From the NCBI GenBank assembly GCA_964633715.1, contig CAZWHQ010000059.1:1-20372 (forward strand): a stretch of DNA of 20,372 nucleotides, given 5' to 3'. The notes beneath the pieces were generated by a model that was not told the origin of the DNA, ran no database searches, and worked only from the letters and a program-made list of their open reading frames with translations. The position numbers and the translations under genes are program-made. Within the stretch, counting starts at the first letter, position 1; each line of letters starts with the position of its first letter. Below, piece after piece: positions 1 through 8,382 of this stretch. This stretch comes from JAUWVG01 sp964633715 (GTDB lineage: Bacteria > Acidobacteriota > Aminicenantia > Aminicenantales > Aminicenantaceae).

Positions 1-114
1 AGAGTTAGCCCGCTATGCAGCTTAAGTGCCATCACGGTTCTGGAGATGCTTACGGGAGAACAACAACATTTTTGGGATTTAAAAAAATATGGTATTATGA
101 TTGTTCAATCTTGA
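1..114 (+). CDS. C-terminal end of an unidentified protein (5' truncated by window)
   Basis: Frame 1 is open from the first base to a TGA at 112-114 and encodes about 37 residues ending in L-K-K-Y-G-I-M-I-V-Q-S. The stretch 'SAITVLEM' followed by a short 'FWDLKKYG' strand resembles the last beta-strands of histidine-phosphatase (phosphoglycerate mutase-like) proteins, but this is too short to name a family with confidence. The stop lies 24 bases before the phoB start, so the gene could be the upstream member of the same transcript. No terminator is visible between the two. The reading is supported by sensible composition and by position only. Confidence 0.45.
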   Translation, partial: RVSPLCSLSAITVLEMLTGEQQHFWDLKKYGIMIVQS

Positions 115-138
115 GCTTTTCGTTTCTTCGAAGTATTT

Positions 139-822
139 ATGCACAAAAAGATTTATGTGGTCGAAGATGAACCAGACATCCTTGAACTGGTCACCATCAA
201 TCTTCAGAGAGCAGGATTTAAAGTCGAATATTTTGAAACCGCAAGTTCATTTCTCAAAAAGCTTGAAGCGAAAAAGCCAGATCTAATAATTTTGGATCTC
301 ATGCTGCCTGATGCGGATGGTTTTGACATTTGCAAACACCTCAAATCCGAAGAAGACGCCCGAAAGATCCCCATCATCATGCTAACAGCCAAGGGAGATG
401 AAGTTGACAGGATCCTAGGCTTGGAACTGGGAGCGGATGACTATGTGACTAAACCTTTTTCTGTCAAGGAACTTGTCGCTAGAGTTAAGGCAGTTTTGAG
501 ACGTTCAGAAAAGGAAGAAGAAAAGAGCGGCATAAACATTGGAGAAGGATCGCTCACCCTCGATTTAGAAAAACATGAAGTTCAAAGCCACGGAAAAAAA
601 ATCAATTTAACATCTACAGAATTTAAAATCCTCACTCTCCTGGCCTCAAAAAAGGGATGGGTGTTTTCGAGGGAAAAAATCCTGGATTATCTCTGGGGAA
701 GCGAAAAGATCGTTGTCGACAGAACGATCGATGTCCACATCAAACACCTCAGAGAAAAATTAGGAGATGCGGCCGTCTTCATCAAAAATATAAGAGGCAT
801 AGGGTATAAATTCGAAGAATGA
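139..822 (+). CDS. phoB: Phosphate regulon response regulator PhoB (OmpR/PhoB family)
   Basis: This is a 227-residue, full-length OmpR/PhoB-type response regulator. The receiver domain covers about residues 4-120: the acidic pocket is E9-D10-E11, the phospho-acceptor is D53 in 'LILDLMLPD'-like context, the switch threonine is T83 and the conserved lysine is K105 in 'TKPF'. The winged-helix DNA-binding domain covers about 133-226, with 'LTSTEFKILTLLA' and the recognition helix region 'RTIDVHIKHLREKLG'. It is expected to be phosphorylated by the next gene product and to bind Pho boxes such as that at 2606-2649. Its TGA overlaps the phoR ATG, so the two are translationally coupled. The Shine-Dalgarno is weak. 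The Pho assignment rests on the pst operon just downstream; the domain family alone would not separate PhoB from related regulators. Confidence 0.93.
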   Translation: MHKKIYVVEDEPDILELVTINLQRAGFKVEYFETASSFLKKLEAKKPDLIILDLMLPDADGFDICKHLKSEEDARKIPIIMLTAKGDEVDRILGLELGADDYVTKPFSVKELVARVKAVLRRSEKEEEKSGINIGEGSLTLDLEKHEVQSHGKKINLTSTEFKILTLLASKKGWVFSREKILDYLWGSEKIVVDRTIDVHIKHLREKLGDAAVFIKNIRGIGYKFEE

Positions 823-2549
823 AACGAACAATCCTCACAAAAGTCTTTCTTGGTCATCTAGTCATTGTCCTGCTCCTTGCCCTTTTTGCACTTCTTATCA
901 GTTTTAAGGCCATTCGCTCGTCCTTCATCAATTCACAGGCGCAAAATTTGATCCACCTCGGCGAATCACTCAAGTTCAAGGTCACCTCCATTATCCAAGA
1001 GGAAAATTTTGAAGAGCTTGACCAATTTGTCAAAGAGTTCGGAAAGCAAATCCAAACACGGATCACAGTCATCGACATAGAAGGGATTGTTCTTGCCGAT
1101 TCTGATGAAGATCCTGCCAAAATGGAAAATCATAAATCGAGGCCAGAAATCTACAAGGCCTATTCCGGAGAGATCGGACAATCGATTCGATTCAGCCGGA
1201 CCGTCAAGGCTGAAATGCTCTATATCGGACTCCCCCTGCAGAGACAGGGGGAGATCCGTGAAGTGCTTCGGATTAGTCTCTATCTTGAGGATATCAATGT
1301 GTTGATTAAGGACCTGCGTTGGAAAATCACTCAACTCACTCTCTTAGCACTTGTTTTTTCATTCTTCCTGGTTCTGTTCTTGTACCGCTCCTTCTCAAAA
1401 CCCGTTTCAGAACTGCAGACAGCATCCCAGAAAATTGCCAGCGGTGATTTTGAGACTCGTGTGTCCATGCGCTATAAAAATGAATTCCATGACCTTGCAG
1501 AAAGTTTTAATGTCATGACAGGAAAGGTCAAAACTCTCTTTGATGAAGTCAATCTTAAAAAAAAGGAACTTGAGGGCATTCTATCGGCTATTGAGGAAGG
1601 CGTGATTGCTCTCGATAAGGACGGGCGTATCCTTTTTGCCAATTCGAGTTTCACGTCCATCGTTAAAAATATCAATGTGGAAGGAAAGCACTACTGGGAA
1701 GTGATCCGTGATTCAAATTTAAAAAAACTTGTGGATCAGAACCGGATTTCAGGAGAAAACACCTCTATCGAATTGGATCTTGAGGGAAAAACTTTCCAGT
1801 GCAGCATCACCTATTTAAAGTCAAAAGAAGAAGTGATTCTGACACTTTATGACATTACAGAGCTCACGAATGTGGAAAAAATCAAGAGAGACTTTATCCA
1901 CAATGCTTCCCATGAACTCCGTACTCCATTGACATCGATCAAGGGATTCATCGAGACGATGGAAGAGGATCTCGAGGGAGACAAAAAAAGGTATCTCGAC
2001 ATCATCCATAAAAATGTCGACCGCTTGATCTACATTGTCAGAGATCTCCTTTTAATGGCCGAACTCGAAGAAAAGGCAATGTCTCTCGAATATGAAGAGA
2101 TCGATGTTGCTGAACTGGTCAATAGGCTGCTCCTGGGATTCGAACAAGCGCTTTCTGAAAAAAAATTGCAGCTGTCCGTTGACATCCCTGAAGGACTGCC
2201 AAAAATTAAAGGGGACACCTTCAAACTGGAACAACTGTTCATCAACTTGATCGATAATGCCATCAAGTACACCGAAAAAGGATCTATAGCCATCAGCTGT
2301 TCCGATGAAGGCAGTGTCATCAACTGTAACCTCAAAGATACAGGAATCGGCATGGCCGAGGAGTATTTGTCCAGGATTTTTGAACGCTTTTATGTCGTGG
2401 ACAAATCCCGTTCCAGAAAATTTGGAGGTACGGGCCTTGGACTCTCCATTGTCAAACATATCGTTAAACTTCACAATGGGGACATATCGGTTCAAAGTGC
2501 AATAGGTCAGGGAACAACAATAATAGTAAAACTCCCCAAGCAGCTCTAA
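819..2549 (+). CDS. phoR: Phosphate regulon sensor histidine kinase PhoR
   Basis: This 576-residue membrane histidine kinase starts at an ATG overlapping the phoB stop (ATGA). Order of parts: TM1 about 10-30; an extracytoplasmic domain of about 140 residues; TM2 about 171-190; HAMP about 190-243; PAS about 248-345 ('AIEEGVIALDKDGRILFAN'); HisKA with H365 in 'HNASHELRTP'; HATPase with the N box around N480 ('LIDNAIKY'), G1 'DTGIG' at 507-511, F box 'FERFYVVD' and G2 'GGTGLGL' at 536-542. All catalytic boxes look intact. The layout (TM-sensor-TM-HAMP-PAS-HisKA-HATPase) is the long PhoR form found in Gram-positives and many other phyla, unlike the short-loop E. coli PhoR. It should autophosphorylate under phosphate limitation and pass the phosphate to PhoB, with PhoU/Pst repressing it when phosphate is plentiful. 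Confidence 0.93.
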   Translation: MKRTILTKVFLGHLVIVLLLALFALLISFKAIRSSFINSQAQNLIHLGESLKFKVTSIIQEENFEELDQFVKEFGKQIQTRITVIDIEGIVLADSDEDPAKMENHKSRPEIYKAYSGEIGQSIRFSRTVKAEMLYIGLPLQRQGEIREVLRISLYLEDINVLIKDLRWKITQLTLLALVFSFFLVLFLYRSFSKPVSELQTASQKIASGDFETRVSMRYKNEFHDLAESFNVMTGKVKTLFDEVNLKKKELEGILSAIEEGVIALDKDGRILFANSSFTSIVKNINVEGKHYWEVIRDSNLKKLVDQNRISGENTSIELDLEGKTFQCSITYLKSKEEVILTLYDITELTNVEKIKRDFIHNASHELRTPLTSIKGFIETMEEDLEGDKKRYLDIIHKNVDRLIYIVRDLLLMAELEEKAMSLEYEEIDVAELVNRLLLGFEQALSEKKLQLSVDIPEGLPKIKGDTFKLEQLFINLIDNAIKYTEKGSIAISCSDEGSVINCNLKDTGIGMAEEYLSRIFERFYVVDKSRSRKFGGTGLGLSIVKHIVKLHNGDISVQSAIGQGTTIIVKLPKQL

Positions 2550-2605
2550 TCCCTCTCTTTTGAGCCTCGCCCCTCGAATCCCGCCATTTCCTAAGATATA
2601 AAAAA

Positions 2606-2659
2606 TTAACACAAAATTAACACAATCTTTATAACTCGTTAACACACCAAATCCATAAT
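2606..2659 (+). promoter_or_regulatory. Pho box array and -10 for the porin-pst-phoU operon
   Basis: TTAACAC occurs at 2606-2612, 2617-2623 and 2639-2645, and a degenerate copy (TTTATAA) sits at 2628-2634. All four are on an exact 11-bp period. PhoB/PhoP operators are known to be 7-bp (or 6-bp TTAACA-like) direct repeats separated by 4-5 bp, and two 22-bp units side by side match that architecture. A CATAAT at 2654-2659 lies where the -10 would be if PhoB covers the -35 region. The gene start is 75 bases further downstream. The periodicity is seen directly; the binding by PhoB is inferred. Confidence 0.8.
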
Positions 2660-2734
2660 GCGGTTGAATCCCAAATAATAGAAGCTTCTTTAGGATTCAA
2701 ATTAAAAGAAATAAGAAGAATTAGAGGTTATAAC

Positions 2735-3748
2735 ATGAAAAAAAAGAGTTTAATTATTTTAGCCGTACTTGTGACCTTATACATCCCTAAAATAGCCAAT
2801 GCGCAGGGATCGCTGCAGGGTTATATGTTCGCTGACTATTATTCAGTCTTGGAAAACAACAATACTGATCTTAACAATCAGCATGGATTCTGGTTCCGCA
2901 GGATCTACTTCACCTACAACAACCAGCTCACTGATTCGATCAAGATGAGGCTGCGATTTGAGATGGCTAGTGAAGATTTCGGATCTGACAAACTCTATGC
3001 CTTTGTCAAGGATGCCTATCTCAGTGCCAAACTTGCTGGACAGAGTTTAAATGTTGGGATCATGTCCACACCCACCTTCGGACACACCGTTGAAGATGTT
3101 TGGGGCCTGAGGCATCTTGAAAAAACTCCTCTCGATCTGTTTAAGTTTGCTTCATCCCGTGATTTTGGAATTGGCCTGAAAGGATCCCTGGATCAGGGAA
3201 AAATGGTCAATTACAGCATTATGTATGGAAACGGGTCTTCGAATAAGGGTGAGGCCAACGCTGGCAAAAAATTCTATGGCGCCGTCGCTTTTAAACCGGC
3301 TGAAAGCTTGACTTTAGAAATCTACGGCGATTATGAGCATCGGTCCAAAGAAGATAAACGCTACACTTATCAAGGATTTGCCTCTTACCAAGGAGATTGG
3401 GGGCGTATAGGCGTTCTTTACGCCAACCAAGTCCTCGATAATGCCTCAACTTATAATCTCGGACTGGCGTCGGTTTTTGCCGTTTTCAAGGCGTCTGAAA
3501 AAATTGAACTGATTGCCCGCGTGGATACGGCTACAACCAGCGATTGGAAAGAAAAATTCAAAGGATCCGGCATCGGGTACATTCCTTTTACTAACTATTC
3601 CAAGCCTACTCTGTTCATCGCTGGATTTAGCATTGAAGCCGCAAAAAATATCTGGATTCTTCCCAATGTGAAATACATCACCTATGCCGGAGATGAATTC
3701 AAAAATGATGTGTATGCCAATATCACCCTATTTTTTAAATTTAAATAA
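2735..3748 (+). CDS. Outer-membrane beta-barrel porin, probably phosphate-associated
   Basis: This 337-residue protein has a cleavable signal peptide (residues 1-23, ending A-N-A before Q24). The mature part is rich in alternating hydrophobic/polar strands with aromatic girdles ('GYMFADYYSV', 'FWFRRIYFTYNNQL', 'VKDAYLSAKL') and ends in a short strand with F/K termini, as outer-membrane barrels do. It resembles the OprP/OprO phosphate-selective porin or short-chain porin group, but I cannot separate these from the sequence alone. It lies directly behind the Pho box and 21 bases before pstS, so it is probably the induced outer-membrane entry route for phosphate or phosphate esters. Its RBS is AGAGG at 2723-2727. 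Its presence implies a diderm envelope. Confidence 0.78.
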   Translation: MKKKSLIILAVLVTLYIPKIANAQGSLQGYMFADYYSVLENNNTDLNNQHGFWFRRIYFTYNNQLTDSIKMRLRFEMASEDFGSDKLYAFVKDAYLSAKLAGQSLNVGIMSTPTFGHTVEDVWGLRHLEKTPLDLFKFASSRDFGIGLKGSLDQGKMVNYSIMYGNGSSNKGEANAGKKFYGAVAFKPAESLTLEIYGDYEHRSKEDKRYTYQGFASYQGDWGRIGVLYANQVLDNASTYNLGLASVFAVFKASEKIELIARVDTATTSDWKEKFKGSGIGYIPFTNYSKPTLFIAGFSIEAAKNIWILPNVKYITYAGDEFKNDVYANITLFFKFK

Positions 3749-3769
3749 CCAAAATTAAGGAGAAATGAA

Positions 3770-4663
3770 ATGAAAAGAATTATTACTCTGACTTTAGTTC
3801 TCGGACTCTTATTGTCCGGAAGCCTCGTGACAGCCCAAAAAATGATTCAGGTCAAAGGATCTGACACACTGGTCAATCTCGTCCAGATTCTTGCCGAAGA
3901 ATTTATGGCTAAGAATCCCAGAAGTCCTATCGCCGTTCTCGGCGGAGGGTCCGGTACCGGAATCGCAGGTCTGATCAACGGAACCTGTGATGTGGCCAAC
4001 CACTCCCGGCCGATGAAGGATTCGGAAAAGCAGCAGTGTGCGGACAAAGGTATCGACTACCGCACATTTATCATTGCGATCGATGGATTGAGTATCATAG
4101 TCAACAAAAGCAATCCACTCAACGAAATTTCTATGGATAAGATCGGTGCCATTTTTAGAGGCGAGATCACCAACTGGAAAGATGTGGGCGGTGACGATAG
4201 TCCTATATCTCTGTACGGACGTCAGTCCAACTCAGGCACATATGTGTTCTTCCAAGAACATGTGCTGGGAAAACAGGACTATTCCGGAGACATGAAACGG
4301 ATGAATGGCAATGCTCAAATCGTCGAAGGTGTCATCCAGGATAGAGCCGGAATCGGATATGTCGGTGTGGGATATGTGGTCGACTCCAAGACAAAACAAC
4401 CTAGAAACGACTTAAAGATTCTCAACGTCTCCAAAGACGCGAACTCTAAAGCCTTCTCTCCATTCAACAAAGAAGCCGTTGATTCGGGTGACTATCCCGT
4501 GGCCCGTCCGTTGTTCCAAACGAGCTATGGAAAACCTATTGGTGTTGTGGCTCAATTTCTCCAATTCATCTTCAGTTCTGAAGGACAGAAGATCGTAGAA
4601 GCTGAAGGCTTTTTCCCCATTGGACCTGGAATTATCGCTGACAACAATAAGAACATAAAATGA
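3770..4663 (+). CDS. pstS: Periplasmic phosphate-binding protein PstS
   Basis: This 297-residue solute-binding protein has an N-terminal signal peptide (1-22, 'LLLSGSLVTAQ'). Hallmark phosphate-binding loops are present: 'GSDT' at 30-33, the Gly-rich 'GGGSGTGI' at 58-65 followed by 'ANHSRPM', and 'RQSNSGT' at 151-157. 'GEITNW' at 131-136 is also typical of PstS-like proteins. No lipobox cysteine is evident, so it is probably soluble in the periplasm. It captures phosphate and delivers it to PstCA. AAGGAG at 3757-3762 is a strong Shine-Dalgarno, consistent with the binding protein being made in excess. It is the second gene of the operon behind the Pho box. Confidence 0.94.
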   Translation: MKRIITLTLVLGLLLSGSLVTAQKMIQVKGSDTLVNLVQILAEEFMAKNPRSPIAVLGGGSGTGIAGLINGTCDVANHSRPMKDSEKQQCADKGIDYRTFIIAIDGLSIIVNKSNPLNEISMDKIGAIFRGEITNWKDVGGDDSPISLYGRQSNSGTYVFFQEHVLGKQDYSGDMKRMNGNAQIVEGVIQDRAGIGYVGVGYVVDSKTKQPRNDLKILNVSKDANSKAFSPFNKEAVDSGDYPVARPLFQTSYGKPIGVVAQFLQFIFSSEGQKIVEAEGFFPIGPGIIADNNKNIK

Positions 4664-4672
4664 TTATAGAAG

Positions 4673-5566
4673 ATGATAAAAAAGCAGTATTCCCACTTTA
4701 AAGAAAGAGCGATCACAGCTTTTTTCTTCACAAATGGCGTTTTCGCCATTTTAGCTTTAGTGGGCATATTTTTTCTGCTTTTGTTCACAGCCATTCCCGC
4801 TTTTAGAGAAATAAATCTCGGTGAGTTCTTCACAAGCACGAGATGGGATCCGACATCTCCGGTCAAAGAAGGATACGGTATCCTCTCCATGGTTGTCAGC
4901 ACATTTATGGTGACTGTCGGAGCCCTCGTGATTGCCATCCCCATCGGTATCGGTGTCGCCGCCTATCTTTCCGATGTGGCTCATTGGCGGGTCAGGGAGA
5001 TCGTTAAACCCATCATCGAAATTCTCGCAGGAATTCCATCCGTTGTCATTGGATTTTTAGGGATCGTGCTCTTTGGACCGATCATCGCCAAAATATTCGG
5101 TACCAGTAATGGTTTGAATGCCATAAATGGTTCCCTACTACTAGCCATAATGGCACTGCCCACCATCATCAGTATTTCTGAAGATTCGCTCAATGCAGTC
5201 CCCAAAACCTATTCAGAAGCATCTCTCGGATTAGGGGCTAACCAATGGCAAACTCTGGTCCGTGTCAAACTTCCTGCCTCTTTATCCGGCATTATCGCTG
5301 CCGTGATGCTAGGTATGGGCCGGGCCATCGGGGAAACCATGACCGTGATGATGGCGACTGGAAATGCTCCGGCCTTTCCAAAAGGCTTTTTGAGCTCCAT
5401 TCGAACAATGACAGCGACAGTGGCCATTGAACTTGGGGAAGTTCCCTATTACACCACCCATTATTATGCCCTCTTTGCAGTGGGTTTTGTCCTGTTTATC
5501 ATCACATTTGTCGTAAATTTAATTTCTGATGTCATCCTTCATAAATACCAGGAACGGGAACAATGA
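4673..5566 (+). CDS. pstC: Phosphate ABC transporter permease PstC
   Basis: This 297-residue inner-membrane permease has about six hydrophobic segments, the first at about residues 12-38. It carries the ABC-permease EAA loop near 'EASLGLGANQWQTLVRVKLP' followed by 'GMGRAIGETMTVMMATG', which fits PstC. The first-half motif 'PIIEILAGIPSVVIGFLG' is diagnostic of the PstC/PstA family. The ATG lies 9 bases after pstS with only a weak AGAAG upstream, so coupling to pstS translation is likely. The end overlaps the pstA start as ATGA (5563-5566), which suggests equimolar synthesis with PstA to build the heterodimeric channel. Confidence 0.93.
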   Translation: MIKKQYSHFKERAITAFFFTNGVFAILALVGIFFLLLFTAIPAFREINLGEFFTSTRWDPTSPVKEGYGILSMVVSTFMVTVGALVIAIPIGIGVAAYLSDVAHWRVREIVKPIIEILAGIPSVVIGFLGIVLFGPIIAKIFGTSNGLNAINGSLLLAIMALPTIISISEDSLNAVPKTYSEASLGLGANQWQTLVRVKLPASLSGIIAAVMLGMGRAIGETMTVMMATGNAPAFPKGFLSSIRTMTATVAIELGEVPYYTTHYYALFAVGFVLFIITFVVNLISDVILHKYQEREQ

Positions 5567-6414
5567 AGAGGAAGATCATTCAAGCCCTTGGATTTTTTAC
5601 ACTCCGGGTTTGCCTCTACATAGTCTTTGCATTCCTGCTGATCTTTCTCTACGACATCGGCAGTAAGGGAGCCGGCACGTTGAGCTGGGAATTTATATCC
5701 CAGGCCCCAAGAAGGGGTATGACCGAGGGAGGGATTTTCCCAGCTATTGTGGGCACCTTTTTTGTCACTCTGGTGACAGCCATACTGGCTGTTCCAATGG
5801 GAATGTTTGCAGCCATTTATCTCAATGAATACGCCAAACAAACAAGAATCACGCGGATTATCCGGCTGTCCATTCGCAATCTATCCGGAGTTCCATCCAT
5901 CGTGTATGGACTTTTCGGAGTTATACTATTCGTGAATATCCTCAAATTTGGCACATCCATACTTTCTGCAGGACTGACACTGGGATTGTTGACCCTGCCC
6001 TGGACCATCACTTCGAGTGAGGAAGCCCTCAAGACCATTCCCAATTCCTACAGAGAAGGATCTCTCGCCTTGGGAGCCACTAAGTGGCAATCTATAAGGA
6101 CAAATGTTTTGCCCTATGCCATGCCCGGGATGTTGACGGGCACAGTTCTGGGTTTGGCACGCGCGGCAGGTGAAACGGCTCCCATCATGTTTACAGGGGC
6201 CGCTTTTTTTCTCCCCATTCTGCCTAATTCATTGGGCGACCAGTTTATGGCGCTGCCCTACCATTTGTATGTCATGGCCACGCAACATCACGCCATCTCC
6301 CAGGTGCGGCCTATAGCCTACGCCACAGCCCTTGTTCTCCTCCTTTTGGTGTTAGGAATGAATTTTTCAGTCGTTCTTCTCCGCTACAAATTGAGGAGAA
6401 AAAGAAAGGAATAA
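5563..6414 (+). CDS. pstA: Phosphate ABC transporter permease PstA
   Basis: This 283-residue inner-membrane permease starts at an ATG overlapping the pstC stop. About six TM segments are visible. Family motifs are 'LSIRNLSGVPSIVYGLFGV', the EAA loop 'EGSLALGATKWQSIRTNVLP' and 'GLARAAGETAPIMFTGAAF', the last being the PstA counterpart of the PstC 'GRAIGETM' motif. The C-terminus is basic (R-R-K-R-K-E) and probably cytoplasmic. It pairs with PstC and docks on PstB. Two bases separate its stop from the pstB start, with AAGGA inside its own 3' end serving as the next RBS. Confidence 0.93.
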   Translation: MKRKIIQALGFFTLRVCLYIVFAFLLIFLYDIGSKGAGTLSWEFISQAPRRGMTEGGIFPAIVGTFFVTLVTAILAVPMGMFAAIYLNEYAKQTRITRIIRLSIRNLSGVPSIVYGLFGVILFVNILKFGTSILSAGLTLGLLTLPWTITSSEEALKTIPNSYREGSLALGATKWQSIRTNVLPYAMPGMLTGTVLGLARAAGETAPIMFTGAAFFLPILPNSLGDQFMALPYHLYVMATQHHAISQVRPIAYATALVLLLLVLGMNFSVVLLRYKLRRKRKE

Positions 6415-6416
6415 TC

Positions 6417-7178
6417 ATGGCAATAAAAGCGAAGATAGAAACTAAAAACGTAGATTTCTACTATGGAAACAAGCAAGCGCTTAAGAATATCAATGTGGTT
6501 TGTGCGGAACACAAAGTCACTGCACTCATTGGTCCTTCAGGATGCGGCAAATCGACCTTTATCCGCACATTGAACAGAATGAATGACGTTATTCCTGGTG
6601 CAAGGGTAACCGGAGATATACTTCTGGATAACCAAAATATCAATCGGCCAAACATCGATGTTGTCGAATTGCGCAAAAAAGTCGGGATGGTGTTCCAAAA
6701 ACCCAATCCCTTCCCAAAGTCCATTTTTGATAATATCGCATACGGTCTTCGCATCAATGGCATGAAAAATAAAAAGCGAATTGAAAAGATCGTGGAAAAG
6801 AGCCTCACCGAAGCCGCGCTCTGGGACGAGGTCAAGGATAGGTTGGACGAAAATGCCTTTTCTTTATCCGGGGGGCAGCAGCAGCGGTTGTGTATTGCAA
6901 GAAGCCTGGCCATCGAACCGGAAGTGATTCTTTTCGACGAGCCCTGCTCGGCCATAGATCCTGTGGCTACCGCAAAAATCGAGGATCTCATACATAAACT
7001 CAAGCAAACGTACACAGTGGTGATTGTCACACACAATATGCAGCAAGCAGCCAGGATCTCCGACTATACAGCCTTTATGATGCTAGGAGACTTGATAGAA
7101 TTCGATGACACGGATAAGATATTCACAAATCCATCAAACAAGTTGACTGAAGATTACATCACCGGACGATTCGGTTAA
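6417..7178 (+). CDS. pstB: Phosphate ABC transporter ATPase PstB
   Basis: This 253-residue ABC ATPase has the usual PstB length. Walker A is 'GPSGCGKST' at 39-47, the Q-loop glutamine is Q94 in 'MVFQKPNPFPKS' (a PstB-specific stretch), the signature is 'LSGGQQQR' at 150-157, Walker B is 'ILFDEP' at 171-176 with catalytic E175, and the switch is H206 in 'VTHN'. 'EPCSAIDP' after Walker B and the C-terminal 'TEDYITGRFG' are also typical. All catalytic motifs are intact. It powers PstCA and, with PhoU, is the usual link between transport state and PhoR signalling. Confidence 0.96.
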   Translation: MAIKAKIETKNVDFYYGNKQALKNINVVCAEHKVTALIGPSGCGKSTFIRTLNRMNDVIPGARVTGDILLDNQNINRPNIDVVELRKKVGMVFQKPNPFPKSIFDNIAYGLRINGMKNKKRIEKIVEKSLTEAALWDEVKDRLDENAFSLSGGQQQRLCIARSLAIEPEVILFDEPCSAIDPVATAKIEDLIHKLKQTYTVVIVTHNMQQAARISDYTAFMMLGDLIEFDDTDKIFTNPSNKLTEDYITGRFG

Positions 7179-7207
7179 TTGGGAAAGAAAACTCACAGGA
7201 GATAAAA

Positions 7208-7870
7208 ATGGAAAGACATCTTGACGAAGAATTCGACTTATTAAGGGAAAAATTACTGAGAATGGCTGCCTTAACTGAAGAGGCCATTTCTCTATCCATA
7301 ACAAGCCTCAAGGACCGGAAGGAGGACCTGGCGCATCAGGTTCTCAGACAAGAGGAAGACATCAATCTTCTAGATGTGGAGCTCGATGAACTATGTTTGA
7401 CCTTGCTGGCCCGGCATCAACCCATGGCTGTAGATTTGAGATTTCTGACAGCGGTGCTCCGGATATCCAGCGAGTTAGAACGGATTGCAGACCAAGCCGT
7501 CAATATCGCCCAAAGATCTCTGGTGCTGCTCCAGTCTCCCACACTCAAACCTTTGATCGATATCCCCCGTATGGCCCAACTCTCAAAAAAAATGGTCAAG
7601 GATTCTATTGACTCCTTCGTCCAAAAAGATGCGGATCTAGCCAAAAAAGTATGCGAACGTGATGATGAGGTGGATGATCTCAATGATCAGATCTTTCGAG
7701 AACTTTTAACCTACATGATGCAGGATCCCTCATCGATCAAGAGAGCTGTGGACCTGATCCTGGTTGGAAGACACTTGGAGAGAATTGCCGATCATGCCAC
7801 CAATATCAGTGAAGATGTGATCTATTTTGTCAAAGGCAAAACGATCAAACATCACTTAGAACATAACTAG
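7208..7870 (+). CDS. phoU: Phosphate signalling/transport accessory protein PhoU
   Basis: This 220-residue all-helical protein contains two tandem PhoU three-helix repeats. Each carries the metal-cluster-type motif: 'SELERIADQAVNIA' around residues 88-102 and 'RHLERIADHATNISEDV' around 187-204. The length and spacing match canonical PhoU. It restrains PhoR kinase activity and Pst import when phosphate is sufficient. It is the last gene of the operon, with AGGAG at 7197-7201 and a 29-base gap after pstB. No clear intrinsic terminator follows; the decayed region begins within about 40 bases. Confidence 0.94.
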   Translation: MERHLDEEFDLLREKLLRMAALTEEAISLSITSLKDRKEDLAHQVLRQEEDINLLDVELDELCLTLLARHQPMAVDLRFLTAVLRISSELERIADQAVNIAQRSLVLLQSPTLKPLIDIPRMAQLSKKMVKDSIDSFVQKDADLAKKVCERDDEVDDLNDQIFRELLTYMMQDPSSIKRAVDLILVGRHLERIADHATNISEDVIYFVKGKTIKHHLEHN

Positions 7871-7907
7871 AAAAATTCTCTGAACTTGATTTTGAGTCCA
7901 TAGTGTT

Positions 7908-8090
7908 TTTTCTGGTGTCTTTATAGTGTCTATAAGAGACATAAATTGGCATTAATAGACATGACAGAATCAATACAGAAACAATGCATTGTTTCTGAAA
8001 ATAAATATATTTACAGCGTTTTCAATAAGTTAGCGAAATCCCCTATCATGGTTCCGGAGACCGTCGCTCTATCCACTGAGCTACAGGCGC
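7908..8090 (-). repeat. Direct repeat copy 1: tRNA-Arg 5' half plus AT-rich arm
   Basis: Read on the minus strand from 8090, the sequence starts like a tRNA-Arg: GCGCCTG acceptor, TA, a D-arm GCTCAGTGGATAGAGC, then an anticodon arm with loop CTCCGGA (anticodon CCG) around 8058-8052. One stem mismatch is present. It then leaves the tRNA pattern: no T-arm and no 3' acceptor strand can be found, so this is half a gene. Beyond it is an arm of about 130 bp shared with copy 2. The arm holds a 22-bp perfect palindrome (7976-7997) and two GTGTCT words 11 bp apart near the far end (7915-7931). It looks like an integration-site relic; function is not shown. Confidence 0.7.
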
Positions 8091-8151
8091 ACCGATGTTT
8101 GTATGGCAATTATAGCAAATTAAAGGGATGAAATCTTTAGATTCTCTGCTC

Positions 8152-8232
8152 TATTTTCAACCCAGCCAGCCTCTTCTTTGTTTCGTCAACTTCAGGAAGA
8201 CCGGGATCGGCGTCTTTCCCTTGAGAGGGAAT
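8152..8232 (-). pseudogene. Remnant of a TPR-protein 3' end, copy 1
   Basis: On the minus strand this reads K-D-A-D-P-G-L-P-E-V-D-E-T-K-K-R-L-A-G-L-K, the typical last helix of a TPR protein. The stop codon of the intact form (seen in the copy at 8884-8957) is lost here by one extra A after the terminal lysine codon. Nothing upstream continues as a TPR gene. It lies downstream of the broken hicA gene. See the repeats finding for the relation among copies. Confidence 0.65.
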
Positions 8233-8382
8233 ATTTCGTATAAATCTATAGCAAAGGTTTTCCGTATCTATGTTTCATATAATTCGGCTAAATAGAAGTA
8301 ATTTTTAGGTCGTATGGTTGGCCCTTTCTATTGCTAATTTAAGGTGGGGATCTGTCAATCGCTCGTACAGATAGGAACAGGA

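Noticed and set aside
8030..8090. Complete tRNA-Arg gene on the minus strand
   Set aside because: The 5' half is clear, but no T-arm or 3' acceptor strand follows; the second copy at 12321-12365 is equally incomplete and more decayed.
7946..8131. 61-codon plus-strand ORF across the repeat
   Set aside because: It is not preserved in the second repeat copy, has no RBS, and runs through the antisense of the tRNA half.
8341..8382. Terminator hairpin ATCTGT/ACAGAT after hicA
   Set aside because: It has only six pairs, an 11-base loop and no T-run in the direction of hicA transcription.
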